A DNA stretch of 64,000 bases from Ifrita kowaldi (GCA_013398055.1 VZRS01000224.1:62001-126000); one strand, 5' to 3'; shown: positions 50,851 to 64,000, numbered from the stretch's first letter. Numbers and translations: made by a program. Notes: generated by a model not told the origin, from the sequence alone.

Positions 50851-51117
50851 CGCACTTCTCACGTTTGTTCGTTACAACGATCTGCCTAACTGCCTAATAA
50901 GCACCATTCCGTCTGTCATCGCAAAAGGAGTTCACGGCTGCAATAAAAAGCTTGGATGCAATTCAGCAATCCAAAACGCCACGGCTCTAATTTATTCATT
51001 CATTTAGTTTTCAGTGGTGCAATGACACTGGCCACAATAGTATTACATGAGGCTGGTTTAAGTATCCAGGAGAGCTCAGAGAGCGGAAAATTCAATTCCC
51101 ATTGCCATGGCGAGCGA
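50851..51117. promoter_or_regulatory. CpG-retaining, repeat-free block; candidate conserved noncoding element
   Basis: By my count this 267-base stretch keeps 12 CpGs, while neighbouring intron DNA has almost none. It mixes AT-rich, homeodomain-like motifs (CTAATTTATTCATTCATTTAG, CCTAATAAG) with CpG words (TTCGTTACAACG, GGCGAGCGATG). No repeat family or reading frame accounts for it. Retained CpGs in an intron of a developmentally expressed gene are typical of constrained or unmethylated enhancers. The call is inference. Confidence 0.3.
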
Positions 51118-54100
51118 TGTATGCCACTGAAGGGAGCTTAACTCCCAGGGTAAGAAGGGTGGTCTCCTTGCAATATTCCTTTTGAGCATAGCCACTGTAC
51201 TCACAAAGAGCATTATCAAAACTCAGAACTCATTACTCTGACTGGGGGGTGACAATTCCTCCAAATCTCATTTTTGTGGAAACTCCTTCCAGCAAGCAGT
51301 AGTACTGAAAATATGCTGCTGACAATCATCAAATAGATTTACTGTATCAGGCACTAAAAAAGTCCTCTGCAAATCTGGGGAAGGGCAATGATTTCTAATT
51401 CCTTATTAACTGTCCCAAGACAGGCCTTCTGAGGACTCTGTCATTACCTGCCACTCAATTGATACTAATTCAGCTGGGTTTGGATATTTTCCAAAGGCAG
51501 AATGGTGCAAAAACATAAACAATTTGCTTTATTGACCCTTCAAGTCATAAAAAGCAGTTGGGTGGACAGTTTGCAACATAAAGTCCTTGCAGTAGGTACA
51601 GCTTCTTTTTGCCCTGCAGAGCCATGGCAAAAGGTGCCTTTGACATCCCCCTTGTAGTGCTTGCTCTGATGTAGTACCTCGAAGCAGGGGAGCACAAAAC
51701 ACCACCACTGACACACTGCATGCCCAGAGCCTGTGGTGCAGTGAATCAAGGGCAGCTGCTTTGTACCCAGCTTTACATAACTCCTGACAGGCCTATGAGA
51801 ACAAGTCAAGGCACTGTTATTCATACAATTGTAAAAAATAACAGTGGTTTGCAAATGTTTACATGTTCAATTATATATAAGCCTTCCCCAGTGAGTACAT
51901 CTGTCTCTTTTTGCTTTTCTCTGTCAGTCAAAATGCCTCATGAATGCAGAGGCTGAATGCTGCAAATGAACATCAATGGAATTCTCCTTCCAGTAAGGCC
52001 CATGAAAAGTGAGGGCAGAGAAATTTGTATTTGTAATCTCTTCTGAAGGGTTCTCTGGGCTGGAATTGCCTCAGTTTGCAGCTTGCTGGTTTTAAGAAGC
52101 CATTTTGCTTTGGTGAATGCTATGCAATGTTTTTTTTTCCTCCAGCATTTGAAATCACCCCTTTATCTGTTACCACTGCATAGGACAGATCCCACAGCCA
52201 CACCTCTTTCCTCAGACAGATGATGCTTTTACAGGTAGAGCCATAATAGTGATAATTTTTGATGGGAGTGGAAAGAGAGAAAGGTGGCATGATACTTTAC
52301 TAAAAGACCACTTTAAATCAGAAGGCAGGAGCAAGCTGCCTGCAGGAACAATCTGCAATGGGAGAAGGGACAAGAGAAGGTCAGGCAAGACAAAATGTTT
52401 TGCAATGGTAACAGGTGAAGTGCCCACCATGGGGTTACTGCAGCTCAGTTTTCATCGGACAAATAAAGCCCTTGTATTTAACAGTCAACGTTATTCCTTC
52501 ATTTCATGGACATTTCCATGTCTAGGGACATGGGAGAGGGGCTGACTATGTGCAGATCCTGTGGAAGACAAGAGGAATTTCTATGTCCCCTAGTACTCGC
52601 TCAGTTTTTGCTCATCTTCCCCAGCTGTTACAGGGGACATGGGAAACTGGATGGCTATGACATTCCAAGGTGGAGGTGTCCAGAGGCAGGCTGACTCAGT
52701 CTTTGAATGAGGAGGTGGTATCAGCCACAGGTGCTGCTGCTCATCAGCAAGAAATGAAATGCTTAAGACATTCCCTTCGCAGAGCCATGGAAAACTCTCT
52801 TTTGCCCTCAGTAAAGGAAAATCATCGCAAGGTTTCTTGCCTTACCCTTCTTTTTTATTTTAATAAAACTATTTTTCCTCAGTTTCTGTGCAGGAAGATC
52901 TTAGCTGACCCACTACAGGTCAGTCAGTGCAACTGATTTAATACAGGTGGAAGAAGCTAGAGACAAAGAGTAAAAAAAGTATGACATCATTATACAGTAA
53001 AATTTATTTCAGCTCCAGGGGAGAATATTGCATTTATCAGGGAGCAAATGAAATGCTTATGTCAGGAGAGAAAGATGCAAAAAGTTTATTTGTGGGTCTC
53101 CTTACTCACCTCACCAGAAAAAGAAAGAGTTAATGCCGCTCCTTGGCATCAACTTTATAGTCAAGGAGACTATCATGATCCACTTACAGATGTGCAGCAC
53201 AGCAGCACCTTTCCTAAAAGGCAGCATCTGCAGGCTGTGCCAGGACAGGATATGCTTGGTGGGCAGCCCTGCTCTCTGCCTTGTGAAACCAAGGGTAGCC
53301 ATTTTGACAGTCAGGGAAAAATTAGGTCAAATCACTGCATTAAAGCCAGGCCAGAAAAAACAGTACAGATGAGGAACAATAGCTGTGTGACCAATCATAG
53401 CGAATGCTGCGATGAGTGCAGGGGCTGGGTTGGATTTTCAGCTAAACTCTTGGGAGAAATGCATTATTTATTGGCATTACTTTGCCGATTATTTTAATGC
53501 AATATTTATTACTGCATTAAACAATAAGCCTTAGATCTTTGTAATGGAAGAGGAAGACGCTTGCTTGGTCTCAAAGCAGAACACCAAAGCACAGCCAGGT
53601 CCCACTTGCCCTCCCCCAGAAGTTTATTAACGAATGAACTGCTCCTAACAACTCACTCTCTTTTTCTTCCCTGCCCTCCCCCTTTCCTGTCTTGAACTTC
53701 CAGCAGAGAATCGAGTCTTTGTTATCACTCAGGCTGTTGGTGAACTTTAACCGCTTCCAGCAGCCTCATGCTGCCCCATGGACCATGTTCCAGTCCAGAG
53801 ATGGGTGAAAACATCCCCCGTCTATCCTGCCAGCAGGATGAGGACTCAGGGCTGTCCTGTACCTGTGTCTGGACATGTTTCATGGTTCTTCAGCACAGAA
53901 ATGGGCTGGGCATTTGCAGCCACTGAAATTATATCAGAAGATTTAAAGCATTACAGAAGGAAGAACGGGTTTAATGGACGTTCCTTCATTTCTAGGCTCT
54001 CTCTCCATTACATGCAGCCCACACTAAGTAATACACTGGCAACAATGATGTGGGAAGAAGCAGAAGAAGCTTTGGTAACACCAAAGTGTTTCATTAATGG

Positions 54101-55582
54101 ATCTTGTTTTTTCCCTTTGAACTTCTTCAGGACATTAAAAAATTGCATCATACCATAATTTCCTTTTCTAGACATGAAAAATGCTGTGAGGGCTTCGTGC
54201 TGTGCAACCCAATTATACTACTCATGCATCTCTGAAGCCTAATTTACAGGCACATTTTCAGGTACAAGGCAGAAGGATCAAAATGCAGTTTATTAGAGCT
54301 GTAAGGGGAAATGCTGTGGGGCCAGTATTTACACTGCAGTGGCTTTGAGGGTTCAGTGGGAATGAGCTGGACTACAAGGACATTTTAATGTGCTTTGGAT
54401 CATGCCTGCACTAAGAAAGAGATCGCAGTGGTTCTAATCAGTGGTTGTGGAAACCAGATGCCAGTGTCTGGTTATTGAGGTTTTATTTCCAGGAAGCATG
54501 TAAATCCTCTATTTTATCAACACACCTCCTTTTTATAATATGAATGACAGATGGAGTAAGAGGAAATTGCATAATAAAATGAGTAAAAACTGATACCAGT
54601 GTGAATTTGTTCAGACACTGATGATTATCTCATGCTTTGAACAACAGACATCTTCATGTCTCTCATTAAAGTAGGAGTCTTTGAGCTACCATGACATAGC
54701 TACAAGTCTTCCTAAGTTTTTCAAATAAAATAACTGGTTTAACCACCAAAACCACCGTGTTGTGGTATCTTAAAAAAATTAAACAGCTTTGACTTTTCAG
54801 GACTCACTGGCTCCTTTGCATTAACATCAAAGTTCCACAAAAGCAAAACCTCCTGTGGGATTTATAGCATGTAAACAGTCAAATTAATCCAGAGCTTGGT
54901 AAGAGATTGACACAAAAGAGTAGAAAGGTGCAAAGCACATCTTAATTAGATCATTATATTCCACAATGACCAGCACACGGATTATGGAAATCCAGCTTTA
55001 ATAAAGTCCTGGATATGCTTATTTTGGTAGAGAGCTGATATTCCCATTTAATATCAAGTTCAGAGAGTAATAATAATTATTACTGTTACATGGACTGGAT
55101 CCAGTATGACCACCTCATGCAGGGAAGCACCCATGTTTTACCTTTTCAGCACTCAAAAGCACTGAGTAAAATAATTTAGCTAAAGTAAGAGCTAGTGTTT
55201 TGAGAGAGGAGAGAGGGAGAAACACGCCTGAACATCACCAGAGCAATCCAGAGCAATCCAGTCCTAAATAAGATCTGCTTGCACTGGGCCTGGGCCCAAG
55301 TTATCATCAGCTGGGGCCGTGATCAGTGGCTGAGGGACAATGAGCTTCATCGTATTTTTTCCATTCCCTGAGGGTTACAGGGACTGGTCAGTCAGGCCAG
55401 CTCACAAGCTAGGTGGTCTTGCTGGGCAATTTTAAGAAGAAAGCTGCTCTTCAGAATAGTCTTAACCAAACATACGAAAATTCACAAAAAACAGATACAG
55501 TTTGAGGAGGAGTAACGGCGATGAGCTGAAAGGATGGCTGAACAAGGAAATGCAGCTTTTGTGAGCTGAATAGTAACTCTGA

Positions 55583-55727
55583 CAGAGTTCAAGAAGCATT
55601 TGGACAATGCTCTCAGTCACATGGTGTGACTCTTGGGAATGGTGCTGTGCAAGGGCATGAGTTAGACTCAATGATCCTTATGGCTCTCTTCCAACTCAGC
55701 TTATTCCACGACTCTGTGATTCTGTGG
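55583..55727 (+). mobile_element. CR1 LINE, 3' end fragment
   Basis: The sequence 'cagagttcaagaagcatttggacaatgctctcagtcacatggtgtgactcttgggaatggtgctgtgcaagggcatgagttagactcaatgatccttatggctctcttccaactcagc' is a CR1 3'UTR of a different subfamily from the copies at 1843 and 25818. It ends in TTATTCCACGACTCTGTGATTCTGTGG, a degenerate terminal repeat. It is inserted antisense to LHFPL6 in a large intron. CR1-like similarity may start slightly earlier, near 55515. Confidence 0.9.
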
Positions 55728-58700
55728 GGTGTGAGATAACTGGTGTGGGCTAGCAAAGACATGATGTGATGGAGAGGAGAGTTGGTGTGGGAACTTCCAG
55801 TGGGTAAATAGGAACAAGAGATGAGTACATACAGAATCGTCTATTCAGCAGATTAATGCAGAGTCAAGAAACTACAAGCAAATGATGGGGACTTTTTTTT
55901 CTCTGAAGGTTAGGCAAAATGCAGTTTTCCCATAGGTGTATTCACAGGATCAGTCGTGCTGTTTAATAAACCCCACATCAGGATGCAGGGGTACTGCACT
56001 TTGGATGCCCACACCATCCAACCTTCTGAAGCTTGAAACCTACTTTTACCTGGGACATGTTGTTCCCTCTAGCACCAACTCCGCACAGTCCTGGCGGAAC
56101 TTGCTGTCCAGGAGTCTGCTCAACAACTCCTCACAACTCTGTTAATTCAGGAGTACCTTCAACTGATAATAGCAGACCCATTATGCCTAACTCACTGCTC
56201 TTTAACTCCATCAAAATGGAGGAAAATATTTATAATGCACATAAAAATTCAAGCCCTGAGCTTCTTCAAAGACCCCAAAAGCTTAGTTGCTATGAATCGC
56301 TCTGTTATGAGTCATTATGAAATCTATAGGGCTGCTTTTTATCCAGGAACAATCAAAACCTTCATCACAGGACTCCCTTTGTGCAAGATCTCCTGGTGTA
56401 TTGAGCAGTTGCATATTGTCGCACACAAAAAAATTCTGAGAATGTTTTTTTCTTCTAATAGAGTATTAACTGCATTTGTACAATACAGAATTATATTATT
56501 TTCAGCATGGTTTTGTTTCCAGCCACACTACCAGGCAGAAAAAAATACTTATCATTCACAAATGTCAGCTGAGAAAAATAAATCTAAGGCACATTAAATC
56601 ATACAACAAAAATGCTCTAAGAAAGCCCCTTACTGCCTCATTCATGCCCTAGAGCTTGCTGATCATTACATATAAAACACACGCTTATTCTCATAAAATG
56701 CATTAAGATTTTATGGCACAGTGTCTTGAAATCATTCAGAAACAACCTAGAAATGCCATTAGTGGGTGACTGTGCTATGTGAATTATAGCTTTTGCCCAG
56801 TATATTATTTCATACCCTGAGAAATTTGATCTACTCAAATCATAATTATTTTCCTTTTCATCTGAACATTAACCCTGCTCCATCTATGGGTGAGTAACTA
56901 GCCTGGCTCAAAGTCCATTCCCCTTGGAAAGCAAAGTGTGCACCATCACATTAGGAAAACAAAGAGCCAGTCTCTGTTTCATGTTAAGCTAAAAACATCT
57001 GGAAAAATAGGTCTTGTTGTATTTGGTGCACACTGCATGGCTACTCTGAGATAGCAAGGCAAGCACCACTATTTCAGATTAACAAAAGAGTAATAATGTG
57101 TTATTTTCTGACTTGGCAAAGAAGACGCTAAATAAATCATGTGAATTATTCAGTGTTGAGAGACAGGTTATATTTTCTATTTCTGCTCTTTGCTCAGTCT
57201 CACATGGCTTTAATACATGCAGAGGTGAGAAAAAAAGGCCTTTCTTAATCTCTGAAGTATGGTTTCCTCAGTACTGACTGTAAATTGGGTTTTTCTAAGT
57301 GAATGGTCAGAATCTGGGTCCGCTGAAATGACTGCCAGGAATGACAACACAAGGTTAGATTGGCATCTTCATCCTCCTCAAACTTCTACAGTTGGGCAGC
57401 TCTTCCCCATTTTCCTCCTTTTCCTTCCTGCATCTTTCCAAAAGGTGTGCTGAGACGAACACTCGCGTTGGCAAAATCTCTGTATCCTCCTATCACCCCA
57501 CAAGTCCTGGGGGAGAGGATGCCCACCAATGCTACGCACGTGCTGCAAAATCCTGCTGAAGAGAGCCTGTTCCTGGCAGGAACAGCATCCTCCTGGATAT
57601 TTATGCCTCCCTGCTCAGAGCTAAGGTCTGACAAAAGTTATGATACCTGAAAGTACTCCATCAGAGTAGCAATAAACATTCCCTAATGCAACAGAGTGCC
57701 TGACTTACATGAAGCCTTTCTTCACAAGCACTTTAAACAGAGGATTACAGTCCCCTTGACACAGCATAAATCCTGGGTGACATGCTGGATGCCATGAATC
57801 AAATCAACACTCCAAGGGCTGCACCAGACAGCGGCTGGCTCCTGAAGGCAAGGGGAGAGAAGAGACGGAGGAACACCCCTTCCCTGCTTTGTTGTGCTCA
57901 TTCGGCACAAGAACTACAAGGCCACTGAGCTAATCACCACCATAAAAACATTACTTCAATGCCTCTAACACGTGACATACTCTTTACTACTCTGCCCTGC
58001 TAATTTGTCTCAGCTGTCTTCTTTGGTTTTCCTCACTCTGAGAGATACTCCATCAGTACTGGGCATTTTGAGTAATTAAACCTGCCAGGACATCTACCTT
58101 TTGTCCTGGGATGCATGTCCATCACCAGCCAAACACACTCAACAACTCCATTCATGGCTGTCTGCAGATCCACATTTTGAAGGACATAACAGGACTGTGA
58201 CACCTTCCAGCTTTCACCTTCTCTGTGTAACTTTTGCTGTGTCCTGATGATATGCTGGGACAAGGATGGGTATGACCATTCACTGGCTTAAGCCAGGGAC
58301 ATGTGAGGGGAGGGTTTAGATCAGGACCCCACAGGGCATTGCAAACACTGCTGGTCTGCTCATCAGAGAGGCTAATCCCAAGAACTGGAAGAGAGGAAGG
58401 GGACATTTTTATTGTTTCACTGGCCTTTATTGTTCTCTCAAATTCTCCCAACCACCTTCACAAATGCATACAGGCCTGCATTTGGGGAAAGGCAAACACT
58501 CAGCTCTTTTCTCAAAGGTAAGGATTTTGTCTTACATGCAGTATGCACTTCAAAATAAATGTTTTAAATCATGAGGTTAGACCAGATGTAAACTTAGACA
58601 AGGAATTACAAGTTCAGCTAAGAAATACATGTTTTTCAGGTGCTCTCATTACTTCTTATTTGTCTTGCTGGATACTACTTCTTTGGCAACGTTTGCAAAG

Positions 58701-58900
58701 TAGAGGTTTTATAATTCCATATTACACAAATATAAGTCAGTGAAGTATAAGCAGATCAAATATAAACAGATGTAACAGATGTAATGGCAATAGATTGTAT
58801 TTTGACCACCTGTCTTTCAAAAGCGTGGTTACAATACCATCCATATCAATATTTCTGTCTTGAAAGAATTGAATAATGGCTCAAAACACAGCTAAATGTT

Positions 58901-59048
58901 ATAGAATCAGAATTTTAGAATCATAGAATAGTTTGGGTTGAAAGCAACGTTTAAAGGTCGTCTGGTCCAAGCCCCTGCAATAAGCAGAGACATCTTCAAC
59001 TAGATGAGGTTCCTCAGAGCCCTATCCCACTTGACCTTGAATGTACCA
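58901..59048 (-). mobile_element. CR1 LINE, short 3' end fragment (reverse orientation)
   Basis: Three copies of a TAGAAT(C) terminal repeat (ATAGAATCAG, TTAGAATCA, TAGAATAG) precede 'tttgggttgaaagcaacgtttaaaggtcgtctggtccaagcccctgcaataagcagagacatcttcaactagatgaggttcctcagagccc'. This is the reverse complement of an avian CR1 3' end, strongly 5'-truncated to about 150 bp. It is separated by about 110 bases from the A-rich tracts at 59165-59210, which do not appear to belong to it. Confidence 0.92.
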
Positions 59049-59164
59049 TATCCTTCTGGTGTGAAATCAGAAAACTTGTTTAGGTAATGTGGATATTTGT
59101 AATGCATTAACTGTCACATTTCATAGGTATATAGCCTTTCTTGTACATGATGTCACAAAGACAT

Positions 59165-59210
59165 TAAAAAAAAAATAAAAGAGTGCCTTGTAATGTTAAA
59201 AAAAAAAAAA
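59165..59210 (+). repeat. Two poly(A) tracts with a repeated flank
   Basis: ACATTAAAAAAAAAATAAAAG and, 20 bases on, ATGTTAAAAAAAAAAAAAGG form two A-runs. They are low-complexity DNA in an LHFPL6 intron, and no gene or retroposon body is recognised next to them. Confidence 0.8.
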
Positions 59211-62200
59211 GGAAAGATTCTAAGGAATTATGTAAATAGTGGAAATGATATAAAGACATGGAATGAAATAAGCAGCCTTAACAGCTGTAGTATCACAAAC
59301 ACAAAAAATAATTTCTGACCTAAGAGAATATGAGACATAATGGACATAAGTGATAGCTGTACAGCTGTGTAGATATAGAGATACGGAATTCATATTATAA
59401 TATCCTTTCCACCTGGAAAGTTACAGTTAACTTAGGTCATATTTATTTCTTCAGAATAATGAAAGTGAAACCCCCAAAAATGTGTCTCTTAGGAAAAGAA
59501 GTACTTAAATATTATCACCTATGGTGAAAAGTAAATAAGGAAAAAGTTAAAGAAGTGGTGGGGAAGGACAGAAAAGGTGCTGGAAGAGCAGACTGTTCAG
59601 TTCAACAATACCAGAAAATTCATATTGATCTGGAAATAAGAAATCCATCATCTAATCCTTCTGTGGTGATGGTACTCTTGCTGCTACAATAACCTTGGAG
59701 CAACTGAGACGAGGAATGCAACCACAGATGGTGGAATAAAATAGATTGAATGAAATTATTTTATACTGGAATCTGTCATTTGTCAAAGAATAAACTTTTT
59801 CCCCTTTCATTCCAAAACATTCCTTAGACTGAAGATTGAACTACTGCCCTAAAATGAGGGTGAAAGTTCCCCCTCTGCAAGGCCATGCCTCACAGTAAAT
59901 TTACAGGACATGAGAATTCCAAGATCTCATAACAAAAGTTTAAGCTTTCTTTCCCAGGCATAAGTGTCCCCTCAGTCAGATTAGCAACTCTGACCTGACT
60001 GATTCCTCTCTTCTTAGCGTCAACTGATCTTTCTCATGTCCAACATAAAAGTGTCACAACCACCACCCAGTGCTCACCTTTCATTTAACCCATGGTCCTT
60101 TTTTTTTTGCAAATACTGAGACAAAATCTTATCATTCATAGTATGAGAATAATTTGAACTCTAAGAAATGGAAATGAGGAAACCATGTTGCAAAACAGGA
60201 TGCTTCCTCCCCTAAAATCTTCCACAGTGGAACACATAAGTCCCAACAGACTGAAGTAAATTTTAACACCTTTTGCATTTTTATCAGACATTTCTTTCTA
60301 GGTTTTCAAAAAAAGATATTTCTTAATGTGCCTGGTTTTTCCTTCTAGGCCAACACAGGGGCTAATGTGCTAAAAATCTTGTGGACTCCTTGCTATTAGG
60401 TAGAATTGGCTCATTTTTTCTTTTTACTGAATTAACTACATGAAAGAAAGTTCTTTTACACTCTACAATCTGCAGCCAAATGCAGTGAGACAGTTGCAGT
60501 TTTAGAGAGCATCCGTCACTAAATGAAATCCTAACAAATGAAAGTTCAGCACTTAGAAATACGTGTCTTTTCAAACTGTCATGTAAAATCTTTTGCCTTT
60601 AACTTGTGTTATATCAAAGTTTCCACTTATATCGAGAGCTACAAACTAGATTGATTGCCAGTGTTAGAAATGCACAAGTCTTTAAAAGCTTCTCCTTTAA
60701 AATCATTTTATGCAGTCTTCAAAGCTATAACATCAGAGATATTAACAGCCCCAGAGGCTTTATTTTAAAGACCACATAGAAAAAAGGAAATATTTTAATA
60801 TTAAAAAGTCTTTTATATAACCCCCTCAGATAGGGAGAGGGGGGAGAACCTCTGCTAAACCTTTTCAAAACATGTGAGCCAGTTTTTGCAGCAGATCCTG
60901 GAGGTTCTCAGCCTGGGTGTCAAATTGTATTAGCTACCCTTCCGTTGTTCCATCCACGAGAAGGGAAGCCGAGGGTGTTACTGCTGTTGGCATATGGACT
61001 GTGACAGCATCAGTATAGGAAGGTGTATCTTGGAAAGTACAGCAGTCAATATGCAAAATATAAATCGATTACACTTCTTTGTAGCTTTAATAGCTGTTGT
61101 CTGCCAGACTGAAGCTGTTCAGACTTGGTTACACATCCCTGATAGCACTTGGGATGATATAGTAGGACTTGCTTTCAATAGACATTACCTATCTTCTGTC
61201 AAATCTTTCTCCTGTCAAATCTTTTAACCTGTCTGTGAAGCTTCACTTCCAGTAACCACAAGACTGTGAAGGGGCACTACCTTGCTGCAGGCTAAATTCC
61301 ATGGAGAAATAATTCTCTGTGACCAAACAGTTATGTAGTAACCAATGCAATGTCAACAACTGAGTATGATGAAAGATTCCCAGAATGCTCCCTAGACCTC
61401 TCTGATGTCTGACAACTCACTGTTGGGTGAGGTTTGCATCTTTTTGAAGCTTCTGCATCACAAAGGTTCAAGGGCTTCACATCCTGAATCTGAACTAAGC
61501 TTTAATTCAGCCACATTTTCTTTGAGGAGTGTGAGCTGTGATGTGTTGGGAGTTGCTTCAGCACTCAAATATTTTCAGGAAAAAGATAGTGAATCAAAGC
61601 AAACAGCAGTTTCCATCACTACAAATGGACTGAGAAAAATAAAAGGAAGGTTACAGTGTTTTCACAATCAAATCATACCAATTGCTACTTCTCAGTACAT
61701 ATACATCACTAAGACACCATCAGCAAGCTTTCTGTCTAATAATCATAGATATTATCGTGTACAAGCAAGAATGCAGAATGAGATACATTGCCCTTAACAC
61801 TTTTTCCTCAAAAGCTAAGGTAGATTTCATGATGATGTTAAGAAAGCACCCCTCTGAAGTAACAGATGTCAAGTCATACTCACTCATCTCAGTCTCTATC
61901 CTTACTTGACACAGGTCAAGTCAATTGACCTGCAGAGTCATTGATCTGCAGTAGAACTGAGGACAGGGCCATGCAATGACCCCTTCAACATCCACATGGA
62001 AGGGCCTCGTCACGGGCTGAGTGAACAGAAACAGGAAGGCAGCAGTTCACTTTGCTGCAATGCTCCTGTGGTTCTATCCTGCTATTCATGACTGAAGACA
62101 CCCATTCTGACTGAAGCAGATTTATTTCTCCCATCCTTATTTATTGTTAGTTCTCCTTGCTTGAAAAATGGCTACTTCCCTTCTTTGAAAGATGTCTGGT

Positions 62201-64000
62201 GTTTTCTAACATTGGCTAATGGACATTCTCATCAATGGCTGTAATGTATTTGGCACCTCCGTAATGCAGCACAGCTCGCTGGACCACAAGAGGAAACTAC
62301 AAGCCTGTAAATATCCCTGTCTTCTTGTCATTCTGCTCTCCAAGGATGACTCTGAGAGACAAATAGCCTGACAGAGTCTGGACTGTGCTGGGAGGTGGGG
62401 CAAGGAATGAGGAAAACCCACAGTGCTATCTCAGGGTTCTCCTCACCAGAGCTGTCATACAAGCAATCCCTAATTCCAAATGCATATTCAAGAGAAAAAT
62501 GTGAACACTTAGTTGTGTTCCTTGAGCGAGCCTATGTCACATGGGTTTTCTTTGAAGTGGAAGAAAAAAATAGGGTACTGGACACCTGGGACTTTCCTAT
62601 TCATGTAGCAATGCATCACCTGGATCTCTCCCTGATCTGTTGTATTTTAATTCTGCTGCAAAATCTGAAAGAAAAGTAACAGTAAATTTCTGACAATCCA
62701 GCTGCATCGAAAGGGCTCACAATTCTACCACCTGACCACCAGGCACTTCAGTTCTAGGAAGGTTTCCATTTCCCTCCGCTTTCCAAGGCTTGTGCCAGAA
62801 AATGTCACAAAAGACACACAAATCAGACATGGCAAATAAATTTGTAGGAATGCTCAACTAAAACGTCTTCTCTAGCAGGTTAACAGGTCTCTGGTGAAGA
62901 AAGAAGGAAAGCACTTCTACCCCACAGTGTTAAACAGATGTGCTGGGAGCAGATGCCTCAAAACCAGTAGAAGCTGTGACCAGAGTGAGTAAAATAATTT
63001 GTCATGGATGTTCCCAAAAGAGAGGGAAAATACAGTTCACAATGATCTGTCAGGAAACCTGCAGACCTTCACAGACTCTTAAGCTTTGTTCCAGATGCAT
63101 TTAGTACTCCAAAATTCATACTCTAAAAAGAAGGTCTTGAAATATAATAAGCTTCTATGAAGCTCTAAACTTGGGATCTACATTTATCACATTTTAAATA
63201 CAACAGATGGATCCACATAATTAGCAGCTTATCTGCATATATTTGTAGATAAGAAAAGAAAATGCTTAATGAGCAAGTAAGAAGTCTGTGTTTTTCTAAA
63301 ACTTCCAAGCCTTTGGGCCACAGCTCTATCTCTGCCCCAAATATAAGAATACTACTGGCATCACAAGGAGCAGTGCAGGTGGAGGATGCTTTAATCTTTT
63401 AGAAGTGAAGAAGACTTTCAGATGCCCTGCCTCCCCATCCCCACAATTTCTGCAATTCAAAATATGAAAGAACAAGAAAGAACAACTTCAGGAAAGAATT
63501 AACCTTACTTCAAACACTGTTAGACCATCTAGTTTCAACTTTTTAAAGCCTCCACTAATTACACAGAGCCTTAGAGCTCCTGCTATGAACCTGACATACT
63601 TAGGTTTCTGTTTTAGCCAGTAGTTTTCACGGGAGACAAACCATTTTTGCTGGTATGTCATGATCAATGTGCCAGGCACAAGAAATACCAATGACAGATC
63701 ATTTTACCTCTTTCCTCAGAGATAAAAATTAATCTTATCCAAAAAAAATGAAGAGAAGTCAAGAGATTATATGGGCTTATAAAAAAATGTATGAAGGAGA
63801 ACTTAACCTTGATTCTTCAACATTCAACTTTTTGTGCTTTAAACCAACCACAATTTGTGCTCTGGTACCATACACTGACTGAAACAAGCCTACAGCTTGT
63901 TGACTTTCATTTATCCTGCCTTGAACTATTTAAGCAACTGAACCAAAAGTCACACACCAATGAACAAGCCAGGCTAGAGGTAAGAAAATGGTTATAAAGT

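Larger units (their letters stand above)
32823..64000 (-). other. LHFPL6: Part of a large upstream LHFPL6 intron
   Basis: From the acceptor at 32823 to the end of the window the DNA is intronic by position, because the LHFPL6 coding exon with the N-terminal three-quarters of the protein is not found here. It holds an old minus-strand CR1 (44444-44700), a plus-strand CR1 tail (55583-55727), a minus-strand CR1 tail (58901-59048), A-rich low-complexity tracts near 59165-59210, and a CpG-retaining block (50851-51117). In 33000-44400, 44750-50800, 51150-55500 and 59300-64000 I see no further gene, tRNA or recognisable repeat. A small, unrecognised element could be missed by eye. Confidence 0.75.

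Noticed and set aside
53048..53497. 149-codon plus-strand reading frame
   Set aside because: It has no recognisable domain, lies in an intron antisense to the gene, and its end runs into an AT-rich inverted-repeat region.
1..64000. CRISPR arrays, operons, phage or plasmid functions
   Set aside because: No regularly spaced direct repeats, no clustered long reading frames and no Shine-Dalgarno-type organisation are visible. The repeats and splice sites are those of an avian genome.

Overview
The window is vertebrate nuclear DNA, almost certainly from a bird and most likely a songbird (Passeriformes). There are no long open reading frames of bacterial type. It holds several CR1 retrotransposon tails with the avian 3' end (ATTCTATGATTCT-like), a tRNA-Ile/CR1 composite SINE of the TguSINE1 type known from songbirds, and a solo LTR that matches, from memory, an abundant avian ERVL-type LTR and has a perfect 5-bp target duplication. 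No virus, toxin, CRISPR array or bacterial system is present.

One gene can be supported: LHFPL6 (formerly LHFP), a four-pass membrane protein of the LHFPL/claudin-like superfamily, on the minus strand. Only its last two coding exons lie here. The penultimate coding exon (32724-32822) and the last coding exon (19975-20093) both have clean splice signals, share phase 1, and join in frame to give the C-terminal 71 residues or so. The 3'UTR runs from 19974 to about 19000 and ends near an AATAAA signal that overlaps a Pumilio-type motif. The upstream coding exon with the start codon and the promoter lie beyond position 64000.

Layout: 1-18,994 is intergenic DNA 3' of the gene (CR1, TguSINE1, ERVL solo LTR, CR1 reverse-transcriptase relic). 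18,995-20,093 is the 3'UTR and last exon. 20,094-32,723 is the last intron (one CR1, a dense AP-1/octamer cluster, an LTR-like block). 32,724-32,822 is an exon. 32,823-64,000 is part of a large intron (an old CR1, two younger CR1 tails, a CpG-retaining block that may be a conserved regulatory element). Coding sequence is only 218 nt of 64 kb, so most of the window's function, if any, would be regulatory.

I found no previously undescribed system. The observations most worth following are the TGACTCA/ATGCAAAT/TGACTCATGAGTCA cluster at 30394-30429, the CpG-retaining block at 50851-51117, and the lineage-informative retroelement insertions.
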